Shown: positions 24,911-32,280 of the stretch, one piece after another | Position numbering within the stretch: the stretch's first letter is position 1 | How the letters are laid out: each line of letters starts with the position of its first letter | Origin: Streptomyces sp. NBC_01294 | GTDB lineage: Bacteria; Actinomycetota; Actinomycetes; Streptomycetales; Streptomycetaceae | Assembly (NCBI RefSeq): GCF_035917235.1 | Contig: NZ_CP108423.1 | Coordinates: 7,965,501 to 8,029,500, forward strand | Length of the DNA: 64,000 bases | Reading direction: 5' to 3' | Notes under the pieces: model-generated | What the model was told of the DNA's origin: nothing | Databases searched by the model: none | What the model saw: the letters and a program-made list of their open reading frames with translations, nothing else | Position numbers and translations under genes: made by a program

Positions 24911-26301
24911 GGTGCGGGGGTCGGCCGTTCGTCGCCGTCGGCGGAGGCAGTGTCCCGCCGTGTCCCGTGGCCGGCACCGGCACCGGCACCGGCCTCGGCC
25001 TTGGTGTCGGCGTCGGCCTTGGCGTCGGTGCCGGCGCCACCGTCGTCCTGTGGACCGGGCAGGTCCCGCATCCGCCGCAGCGGGGAGAGCATCAGCGGCA
25101 GCGGTACGGCGAGGATGCCGACGGCGCACCAGGCGAGCGCCGTACGCGACCCGTAGGACTGGGCGAGGGTTCCGCCGAGGAGCGCGCCCAGTGGCAACGT
25201 GCCCCACATGAGGAAGCGCAGGGTGGCGTTCATCCGGCCGAGCAGCCGAGGTGGGCACATTCCTTGGCGGAAGCTGACCTGGGCGACGTTGTAGACGACG
25301 GCGCCGAAGGAGACGACCGCCGATCCGGCGGCGAACAGGACCGCCCCGGGGAGACCGTGCCCGGACAGGGGCCACAGCAGCGCGAACGGGCCGGTCACGA
25401 GGACGGACAGGAGCATGACCCGGGCCTGCCCCAGGATTGCCGCGAGGCGCCCGGCGCACAGGGCGCCCAGGAGCCCTCCCACGGCCGACGCGGACAGCAC
25501 CAGCCCGAGTCCGCCGGCCTCCAGCCCGACGACACGGACGAGATGCACGGTCTGCGTCGCCATGAGGACGGCCGTACAGAAGTTGGCGAGGCCGGTGGTG
25601 AGGGCGATGACACGGAGCAGCGGATGGCCGAAGACGAAGCGGACGCCCTCGCCGATCTCCTTGCGCAGGGAGCCCCCGGCGGCTGCGGGCTCGGGCGCCT
25701 CCTCGGTCTGCTCGACGCGTAGGAGGAAGAGGGCGGAGAGCAGGTAGCCGATGGCGTCGACGATGACGGCGAACTGCGCTCCGACGAGCTGGACCAGTCC
25801 GCCGCCGATGCCGGGGCCGGTCACGTGGGCGGTGGAACGGACGGTCTCCAGTGCGCCGTTGCCGGCCATGAGCTGATCACGGGGCAGGATCTGCGGCAGG
25901 TAACTCTGATGAGCGACGTCGAAGAACACGGTCGCCACGCCGGTCACGAGCGCGACGGCGTAGAGCTGGGCCATGGTCAGGACGTCGGCGAGCGCGGCAG
26001 CGGGGATGCTGGCCATGGCCACGGCGCGCAGCAGATCCGTGCGGATCATCAGGGGCCGCTTGCGCATCCGGTCGGTGAGCGCTCCGGCAGGCAGCCCGAC
26101 GAGCAGGAAGGCGGCGGTCTCCGCGGCGGTCAGGAGGCCCACCTGGAAGGCAGGAGCGTCGAGTTCGAGGACGGCGACGAGGGGCAGCGCCACGAGTGTC
26201 ACTTGTGCACCGAGCTGTCCGGTCGCAGCTCCCGCGAGTAACAGTCGGAAGTCGCGCAAGCGCATAGGGCCACCGGCGGTGGCTCGGGATGTGTCGGACA
26301 T
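24901..26301 (-). CDS. MFS exporter of the NRPS cluster
   Basis: A 466-residue transporter of the EntS-like (DHA3) group: 12 hydrophobic segments, motif A LPAGALTDRMRKRP, and a conserved FFDVAHQSYLPQILPRDQL between helices 4 and 5 and VSFRQGMCPPRLLGRMNA in the second half, both typical of the macrolide/enterobactin exporter branch. It most likely exports the cluster's peptide. The C-terminal 50 residues are low-complexity Ala/Gly/Asp. ATG at 26301 (MSDTSRAT) is preferred, but an in-frame GTG/ATG 30 bases upstream is possible; no Shine-Dalgarno is clear. A small palindrome sits at the start. Confidence 0.8.
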   Translation of the reverse strand: MSDTSRATAGGPMRLRDFRLLLAGAATGQLGAQVTLVALPLVAVLELDAPAFQVGLLTAAETAAFLLVGLPAGALTDRMRKRPLMIRTDLLRAVAMASIPAAALADVLTMAQLYAVALVTGVATVFFDVAHQSYLPQILPRDQLMAGNGALETVRSTAHVTGPGIGGGLVQLVGAQFAVIVDAIGYLLSALFLLRVEQTEEAPEPAAAGGSLRKEIGEGVRFVFGHPLLRVIALTTGLANFCTAVLMATQTVHLVRVVGLEAGGLGLVLSASAVGGLLGALCAGRLAAILGQARVMLLSVLVTGPFALLWPLSGHGLPGAVLFAAGSAVVSFGAVVYNVAQVSFRQGMCPPRLLGRMNATLRFLMWGTLPLGALLGGTLAQSYGSRTALAWCAVGILAVPLPLMLSPLRRMRDLPGPQDDGGAGTDAKADADTKAEAGAGAGAGHGTRRDTASADGDERPTPAPTG

Positions 26302-26316
26302 GTGAACGACATTCAC
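26302..26316. promoter_or_regulatory. candidate operator at the exporter start
   Basis: A perfect inverted repeat, gtgaa-cgaca-ttcac, lies immediately upstream of the exporter ATG. Such a short palindrome could bind a dimeric repressor. No matching regulator gene is in the window, so this is only a candidate. Confidence 0.35.
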
Positions 26317-26600
26317 GGATCGATCGCTCAAGAGTCAAAGCAAACCTGCCATTTTCGGACTTGTTTTGCGGCGTGGTGGGCACGGATCAGGAAATCCTTT
26401 GCACTACCCGGGGTACGGCCGCGTGAATTCCTGCCCGTTGTACGCGCACCGTGGGGCGGGTGGGGCAAGGGGGATCAGGGGGCCCAAGGGGGAGCCGGGC
26501 GACCTCCCTTACCCTGAGTAACGGGTTCCATCCTGACCGAAAAGACTCACCCGTGATCATGTTCCTGCGGAAGGTTTCATTCCGTCCGCTATGAGCGGCA
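26317..26600. other. AT-richer intergenic DNA upstream of the exporter
   Basis: This stretch has lower GC (gagtcaaagcaaacctgccattttcgg) and holds no gene. It probably carries the exporter promoter. I looked for an iron-box palindrome and did not find one. Confidence 0.35.
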
Positions 26601-27010
26601 CCCGACGTCGGCCGGTACCCCTGCCGGGGCGGGAGGGGTGCAGGCCGCATGTGCAGGCCGGCGATTCCGGCCCGTACGAACTCCTCGTCGCCGGAGTCGG
26701 TCAGTGCGTCGCCTACGTGCGGGTACAGCGCGGCGACGACGGCCTCGGGCGCGGTCTCCCGCAACGTCTCAGGGTGCAACAGCGGACCGCCGAGTCCCGA
26801 GTGGCCCGCCTGCCACGACGTCCGCATCCCCGATGTCGTCGTTCACCCCTGCACCCGCCTCCCAGACGACCACCAGGTCGTCACTGACGAGCAAGCGGGT
26901 GGCGGCAGATTCCCGTCCCTCGAAGTACTCGCCGCCATGCTCGTACTTGCTGCCCGGCCTGCCGTCCGGGCGGAAATCCAACCTGGCGCGGACCGGATCG
27001 CTGCCGCCGC
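26600..27010 (-). pseudogene. broken hypothetical gene
   Basis: Two frames on the minus strand carry coding-like sequence of one protein: first RLDFRPDGRPGSKYEHGGEY, SATRLLVSDDLVVVWEAGAG-like strands, then in another frame PETLRETAPEAVVAALYPHV and GDEEFVRAGIAGLHMRP. No start with ribosome site is visible. I do not recognise the family. Confidence 0.35.
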
Positions 27011-27105
27011 CTCGGGGTCCGGGGGCGGATCCGTGCAGGGGCCGCCAGTAGCGCCGCACCCGGTGATTCCTTCGCCGGCACCGCGACGGACCGCCACCTT
27101 CTGTG

Positions 27106-27144
27106 ACAAGGACCATTTACATTGAGACAAGGTCCCTTTACGTT
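27106..27144 (+). promoter_or_regulatory. two direct repeats upstream of the membrane/XRE pair
   Basis: Two near-identical 18-base copies (acaaggaccatttacatt and acaaggtccctttacgtt) are spaced exactly 21 bases apart, two turns of the helix, just before the membrane protein gene. They are good candidates for binding sites of the XRE regulator encoded in the same operon. Confidence 0.5.
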
Positions 27145-27154
27145 TGTTTGGCGT

Positions 27155-27574
27155 ATGGGGAAATCATCAGAGAACCGGCAGAGCCGAAGCGACACGGTCC
27201 GCACCCGCGCCTGGTTCGTCGACTGGTTGCCGGCCGTCATCGCCCTGGGGCTGCTCAGCCTGATCTCGGAGTTCGGCCTCTTCGGTTCGGCGGACTCGGG
27301 AAAGCTGTTCTGGTCGCTGCTGAACCTCGCCCCCGGGCTGTGGATCGTCCGGGCCGTGATCAGGAGCCTGCGCCGCGCCGACGAGTACCAGCGCCGTTGC
27401 CAGCTCGAAGCCCTGGTGATCGGATTCGGCGTGTTGATCACGGCGATCTACACCGTCGGGCTCCTCCAGGCGGCCGGGGTCGGCGACCTGCGCCAGCTGG
27501 TCCAGATCAGCTTCCTCGCAAGCATCCTGACCTGGATCGCAGCCCTGCTGTTCAAGACCCCTCGAACCCGGTGA
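27155..27574 (+). CDS. small four-helix membrane protein, partner of an XRE regulator
   Basis: A 139-residue protein (MGKSSENRQSRSDTVRTRAW start) with four hydrophobic segments: WLPAVIALGLLSLISEFGLF, LFWSLLNLAPGLWIVRAVI, ALVIGFGVLITAIYTVGLL and ISFLASILTWIAALLF. Small membrane proteins paired with a 65-75-residue XRE regulator are a recurring operon type (DUF2178-like), thought to link membrane state to transcription, but the signal is unknown. Its stop overlaps the next start (GTGA). A TTG 33 bases upstream is in frame but lies in the repeat-containing promoter region. Confidence 0.65.
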   Translation: MGKSSENRQSRSDTVRTRAWFVDWLPAVIALGLLSLISEFGLFGSADSGKLFWSLLNLAPGLWIVRAVIRSLRRADEYQRRCQLEALVIGFGVLITAIYTVGLLQAAGVGDLRQLVQISFLASILTWIAALLFKTPRTR

Positions 27575-27783
27575 AGAACCGGCTCAGGGAACTGAGGGCG
27601 GTACGCCGCTGGAGCCAGACCGACCTCGCCGACCACCTCGACGTATCCCGGCAAACCATCTACGCCATCGAAACAGGCCGCTACGACCCCAGCCTGCCCC
27701 TCGCATTCAAGATCGCCGCCCTGTTCGGCGAACCCATCGAGAACCTCTTCCACCCCGACGACGAGACGGACTGCAAACCGTGA
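27571..27783 (+). CDS. XRE-family transcriptional regulator
   Basis: A 70-residue single-domain helix-turn-helix protein. The recognition region QTDLADHLDVSRQTIYAIET is canonical for the Cro/CI-like group in which the HTH is nearly the entire protein, followed by the conserved GRYDPSLPLAFKIAALFGEP and IENLFHPDD. It presumably binds as a dimer and autoregulates the operon; the paired 21-base-spaced repeats upstream fit that. It is translated from a GTG overlapping the stop of the membrane protein gene. Confidence 0.85.
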   Translation: MKNRLRELRAVRRWSQTDLADHLDVSRQTIYAIETGRYDPSLPLAFKIAALFGEPIENLFHPDDETDCKP

Positions 27784-27785
27784 CC

Positions 27786-27804
27786 GCCGGCAGCGGCTGC
27801 CGGC
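27786..27804 (+). terminator. hairpin after the XRE gene
   Basis: An 8-bp stem (gccggcag / ctgccggc) with a three-base loop begins 3 bases after the XRE stop codon. It is a plausible terminator without a T-run. Confidence 0.45.
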
Positions 27805-27809
27805 GCGGG

Positions 27810-28150
27810 CCGCTGCAACGGCGCCGCAGGAGCCATACCCGAAGACCACGACGAGGCGGCAGTCGAGCACGCTCGTGCCGTACTCGATGCTGCCCAGCAC
27901 CTCCGGACCCAGGACATGCCCTGCGGTGCGGACCATGATGAAGGCGTCGTCGCTTACCGCGCCGAGGATCAGGGCGGGACTCACCCCAGCCCGCTCCAGG
28001 CCGCGGCCTCCTTGAAGCCGATGACGTGCGCGCTGCCGGTGGGCCAGGAAGTCCACCGCCGGCGACACCACCCCGTCGCGGCGAACACTGCCCACAACCA
28101 GAGCGGGACCGCGAGCACGCCAGCCACCATCCCGTGCAGCCAGTACACCG
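27810..28150 (-). pseudogene. beta-carbonic anhydrase remnant
   Basis: The minus-strand frame reads DDAFIMVRTAGHVLGPEVLG, SIEYGTSVLDCRLVVVFGYG and SCGAVAA, which lines up with beta-class carbonic anhydrases (RTAGxxL...SIEYG...LVVVxGHxxCGAV). The zinc-ligand histidine of GHxxCG is tyrosine here (GYGSCG). The frame lacks the N-terminal Cys-Asp ligand segment CxDSR in recognisable form and the C-terminal third. The product, if made, could not hold zinc in the usual way. Confidence 0.6.
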
Positions 28151-28236
28151 ATGGCCGAGCCGGAAGGCGCGGACGCGGCGTGCCTCGTAGGTTGGCAGGA
28201 GCACCCGCGACCAGCGGAAGGACCGGCGCAAGGCCA

Positions 28237-29472
28237 GTGGTAAGCCAGATCGATCACCAGTTGTTGTTCGCGGCCACGCCCAGTCCCTATCTGGTGCTGG
28301 ACCCCGACCTGGTGATCGTCGATGTCAATGATGCCTACCTGAGGGTGACCGCGCGGGGTCGGCAGGAGCTGGTCGGGCAGTACCTGTTCGATGCCTTCCC
28401 GGACAATCCGGAGGATCCGAACGCCGACGGGGTGCGGAACCTGGGGGCCTCGCTGCACCGGGTCCTGCGGTCGAAGGAACCGGACACGATGGCAGTGCAG
28501 AAGTACGACATCCCAGTGGTGTCCCAGCCCGGCATGTTCGAGGAGCGGTGGTGGTCCCCCATCAACACCCCTGTTCTCGGGCCGGACGGGGAGGTGGTGT
28601 GGATCATCCACCGGGTGGAGGACGTGACCGAGTTCGTCCTCTCCCGCCCCGGCCACCCACAGAGCGGCACGCTGGGTAAGCGGGAGGCGATGGAAGCCGA
28701 GCTCTACGCGCGAGCACGGGAGTTGCAACGGCTGAACGAGGAACTGCGCCAGGCGCACGCCCGCGAACGCCAGATCGCCGTGACGCTGCAGGAGGCGATG
28801 CTGCACTCGCCCGACCTCGACGCGCACCGGAACATTGCCGTGCGCTATCTGCCCGCCGTCGGGTCACTGAACGTGTGCGGCGACTGGTACGACGTAGTCG
28901 ACCTTCCCGGTGACTGCTTCGGTGTCGCAGTCGGGGACGTCGTCGGCCACGGCCTGGAGGCCGCCACCATCATGGGCATGCTCCGCAGCGCACTGAGCGC
29001 CGCCACCAGGGCACTCCACGAGCCCGCCAGATCGTTGGAGGTCCTCGGCCTCTACGCCCGATCGGTCGAAGGAGCAGTGGCCACCACCGCCTTCAAAGCC
29101 GTAATCGACGCCAGCCGGCACCGGATCACCTACAGCAGCGCCGGCCACCCCCCACCGGTCCTGCTGCACCCCGACGGAACCTGCGACCTGCTGGACCAGG
29201 CGACCGACCCGCCCCTTGGAGCCCGACCCGAACACGTCACCCGGCCCCAGGCCGCCACGCCCTACACCAGTGGCGACACCCTGGTGCTCTACACCGACGG
29301 CCTCATCGAACGCCGCAGCGAGGACATCGACACCAGCCTGCACCGGCTCACCCACGCCCTGGCCGACTATGCCCGCATGAGCCCCAACCAACTCGCCGAC
29401 GCCCTGCTGTCCCGCCTCGGCGTAGCCGGCGGCGCCCGCGACGACATCGCCCTGGTCGTCGTGCGCCTCTGA
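28237..29472 (+). CDS. PAS-domain PP2C (SpoIIE-type) phosphatase
   Basis: A 411-residue signalling protein. Residues 10-130 form a PAS domain (FAATPSPYLVLDPDLVIVDV, VNDAYLRVT, ending WIIHRVEDVTEFV), followed by a coiled coil (EAELYARARELQRLNEELRQ) and a PP2C/SpoIIE phosphatase: GDWYDVVDLP, AVGDVVGHGLEAA, LYTDGLIERR, and DDIALVVVRL at the end. The aspartates of GDxYD, VGDVxGHG, TDG and DD build the metal site. Such proteins dephosphorylate anti-sigma-factor antagonists in actinobacteria after the PAS domain senses a ligand or redox change. The GTG start was chosen because the PAS domain begins there. No kinase partner is adjacent. Confidence 0.85.
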   Translation: MVSQIDHQLLFAATPSPYLVLDPDLVIVDVNDAYLRVTARGRQELVGQYLFDAFPDNPEDPNADGVRNLGASLHRVLRSKEPDTMAVQKYDIPVVSQPGMFEERWWSPINTPVLGPDGEVVWIIHRVEDVTEFVLSRPGHPQSGTLGKREAMEAELYARARELQRLNEELRQAHARERQIAVTLQEAMLHSPDLDAHRNIAVRYLPAVGSLNVCGDWYDVVDLPGDCFGVAVGDVVGHGLEAATIMGMLRSALSAATRALHEPARSLEVLGLYARSVEGAVATTAFKAVIDASRHRITYSSAGHPPPVLLHPDGTCDLLDQATDPPLGARPEHVTRPQAATPYTSGDTLVLYTDGLIERRSEDIDTSLHRLTHALADYARMSPNQLADALLSRLGVAGGARDDIALVVVRL

Positions 29473-29777
29473 CCACGCACACCCCCGCACTTGCGGATCG
29501 GCAGCCGGACCGCGTCGTACCGGGCACGATCAGTACGCAGCAGATCGCCGGCGAGACGGCCACCTCAGACTGGCCCACCTCGCGTACGAGCCGGAGGGCG
29601 TCGCCTCCTCCATGGCCGACAGGCCGTCTGCCCGACCATCGGGCATTGCACGCCGAGCCAGGAACGGATCACGCGAAAGGCTGACGCCATCTCAGGTGAG
29701 GTCCGCCTGCGAGGCCTTCGGCAGGGTCTCCTCCGCTTGGTCATCGCGTGTGAACCGCCTGCGGTACCGGGGGAGGA
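29473..29777. other. gene-free stretch
   Basis: No coding frame or structure was recognised between the phosphatase and the broken transporter gene. Confidence 0.4.
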
Positions 29778-30900
29778 GCAGTGCGCAGTAGAGGGTGCCT
29801 TGCGTTCGCGCTGGAGTGGATCCCCCGCCTCGCGGCGTTCTTCCTGGCCGGATCGATGGTCGACCGGCACGGTACCAAGCGGGTCTTCCGCATCGCCTCG
29901 GCGCTGCGTGCCCTGGTGGTCCTGGCCGCGGCGGCCATCCTGCCCACCCAGGCCGGAGGACCTGGAGCCGCCATCACGGTGATGGCGCTCGCCGCCATCA
30001 CCGGTGTGGCCACTGAGTTCTCCTACATCGCCGCCTAGACCGCGGGCGCCACCGCGAGCAAGGACGCGGGGGAGCGGGCCCACCGCGTGCAATCGGTGCT
30101 CCTGGGGATCGACCAGACCGCCACCCTCGCCGGCCCCGCCCTTGCCGGGTTCCTCCTGCACTGGGCCGGAGTCACCGGCAATCTGATCACCATCGCGGCC
30201 TGCTCCCTCCTGGGCGCCGCCCTCGCCCCCTGGCACCGCGAGCCCCGTTTCGTCCCCGCCGCCCCATCCGCGCTCACCGGACTGCGCACGGGATGGAAGA
30301 CCCTCGTCTCCCTCCCGGCCCTCGCGTGGTTGATCGCCGGACTCACTGTCTCCAACATCGCCACCGGCATGCTCCAGGCCGCCGCACCGATCACCGTCGT
30401 CCAGCACCTGGGCTACTCCAGTGCCGCCGTCGGCCTCATCCGGTCGGCCGCAGCGGCTGCCTCCCTCCTCGCGGTCGCCTGCTGCCGCTTCGCCATCGAC
30501 CGCGTCGGCCTCTGGCCGCCGGAGCCGCCTGCGCGGCCGTTGCCGCGCTGGCCGGCCTCGCCGTCTCCCAGGCCGGCACCTACACCCACTTCCTCGTCCT
30601 GACCGCCGTACTGATGGCCGGCGAAGGCGGCATGACCGTCGTCCTGCGCACCCTGCGCTCCGACCTCATCCCCGAACAGGTCTTCGGCGTCACCCTCAGC
30701 ATCACCATCCTGATCATGCTCCTGCCTTCCCGCTCGCCGGGATCCTCGTCGCCGTCACACCGGCGACCGCACTCGGCAGCCACGGCCTGACGGCCTGCGC
30801 TGCCCTCCAGGCCATCGGCTTCCTCGCTGCCTTCTGGCGCCTGCGCCGCGAACCCGCCTTGCGCCACCGGCGCAACCCCGGCATGCCGGGCGCTCCCTGA
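29778..30900 (+). pseudogene. broken MFS transporter
   Basis: Helices of an MFS exporter are spread over three frames: IPRLAAFFLAGSMVDRHGTK and RVFRIASALRALVVLAAAAI, an in-frame TAG at 30036, then a long stretch (QSVLLGIDQTATLAGPALAG, WLIAGLTVSNIATGMLQAA), a shift near 30520 to VSQAGTYTHFLVLTAVLMAG, and another near 30725 back to FPLAGILVAVTPATALG. The N-terminal one to two helices are also missing. The gene is dead; it resembled EntS-type exporters. Confidence 0.7.
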
Positions 30901-31281
30901 CCCGCCGTGCCCCGCCGAGCTCGGGCACCTTGAAGCCGCACAGGAGTCGCACCCGCCGGCTGGTTCACGGGCAGTGCAGGTTCTCGTTTCTCATGACGAC
31001 AGCCAGTGGCCTGGCCTGTGGAGGTCCTCTGACGCCAGTGTCTGTAGTGCCTGCCGTGCGGTCTTCCCAGCAGCTCACGCGTCGGGGCCGTAGGTGATCC
31101 AGCGGATCAACCCGGCCACCCGCGCCCGGCAGGTGGAAGGGCAGTTCCGCCCGGGCCGCCTGTGGAATCTCACCACCAAAGGACACTGCCCGGTCCGGCC
31201 GTATATCGCGATCAGGGCCCGCATGCCTCCGGCGGTTGTTAGCCTTCGTGGACATTGCGCTTTGCCATGGGGAGGCGGTTG
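30901..31281. other. gene-poor leader of the hydrolase operon
   Basis: I see no convincing gene. The Shine-Dalgarno of the hydrolase (ggggaggcgg) lies at the right end and the operon promoter should be in the last 150 bases. A minus-strand open frame here shows no known motif. Confidence 0.4.
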
Positions 31282-32280
31282 ATGGAGTCGCGCCTGGTAT
31301 TCGTCCACGGGATCGGCGGCCTTCGCAACCCGGCTCGGGAGCTCACCGCCTGGAATCGGGCGTTGGCCGCCGGGATGCGGGAGGCCGGGCACTCCGCAGC
31401 CGCCCGTGACCTGGTCTCCGACGAATCGGGCAGGCACGCGTTCGTCCATTACGCCGACCTCTTCGGGCGCGGGCAGGCCCAGGGCGGGGACGCCCCCGAC
31501 GCCCCCGACGCCGCCGGTGGGGTCGGGGCGGAGGCGGAGATCCTTTCGGATCTGCTCGTCGCATGGGTGGACGGGCTGGCCGCGGAGCATTCCGACGAGC
31601 GGGATCGCAAGATCCTCGATCACGCCCGGTCGGAGGCCGAGCCGAGAGCGCAGGAGCAGGGCAGCCTGGCCGTCGTACGCCGCGCGCTCAACGTCGCGAC
31701 CACACTGCTGGCCCTCAAGCCGTGGGGAGCCGCGGCCCGGTGGATCACCCCCAAGATGATGGTGAGCCACCTCGGCCAGGTGGCCCGCTACTTGGCGCGT
31801 GCCGAGCCCGACGCTCAGGGCATCAGCCTCGACCGCCGCATCCGCGCCCGGGTCGCCGAGGCGATCGGGGACGGACCGGCCGTCGTGGTGGCGCATTCCC
31901 TGGGTTCGGTCGTCGCCCTGGAGACCCTGCATCAACTCGGCACACCGGTCCCGTTGTTCGTGACCCTCGGATCGCCGATCGCCACGCGGACCGTGGTGTG
32001 GCCCCGGCTCCTCCCTCAGCCCCCGAGTGTCCCCGAGAGCGTCGGCGAGTGGCTCAACTTCTGGGACCGGGACGACATCATCGCCGTTCGGCCCCACCTG
32101 GAAAAGGAGTTACGCCCCAGCGGAGGCGGAGTCGCCCCAACCAGCCGGCGCGTGGACTCTGACGGCACCTGGGTCCACGACGCCGCAAAGTACCTCGCCC
32201 AGCCGGCCGTCGCCGGTCCCGTCGCGCAAGCTCTGGCCGGAACGGCGGGTGGGCCCGGCAGCGGCGGTGGCTCCGGGTGA
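31282..32280 (+). CDS. alpha/beta-hydrolase at the head of the conflict-type operon
   Basis: A 332-residue enzyme starting MESRLVFVHGIGGLRNPARE. The HGIGG oxyanion-type loop at the N-terminus and the nucleophile elbow VVVAHSLGSVVAL in the second half mark an alpha/beta-hydrolase of the lipase/esterase (DUF676-like) type; candidate acid and histidine lie in DRDDIIAV and SDGTWVHDAAKY. It has no signal peptide, so it acts inside the cell, perhaps on lipids. The gene ends GTGA, overlapping the next start, and so belongs to the caspase-MoxR-vWA/TIR operon, where it may serve as an added effector. Confidence 0.75.
   Translation: MESRLVFVHGIGGLRNPARELTAWNRALAAGMREAGHSAAARDLVSDESGRHAFVHYADLFGRGQAQGGDAPDAPDAAGGVGAEAEILSDLLVAWVDGLAAEHSDERDRKILDHARSEAEPRAQEQGSLAVVRRALNVATTLLALKPWGAAARWITPKMMVSHLGQVARYLARAEPDAQGISLDRRIRARVAEAIGDGPAVVVAHSLGSVVALETLHQLGTPVPLFVTLGSPIATRTVVWPRLLPQPPSVPESVGEWLNFWDRDDIIAVRPHLEKELRPSGGGVAPTSRRVDSDGTWVHDAAKYLAQPAVAGPVAQALAGTAGGPGSGGGSG

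Noticed and set aside
26302-26420. Iron-box (DmdR/IdeR) operator upstream of the NRPS exporter
   Set aside because: No ttaggttaggctaacctaa-like palindrome was found, so iron control of a siderophore is not supported by the sequence.
27448-28827. Long minus-strand frame as an intact carbonic anhydrase gene
   Set aside because: Only a short middle part matches; the rest is antisense to the XRE and PAS-PP2C genes and the zinc ligands are not complete.
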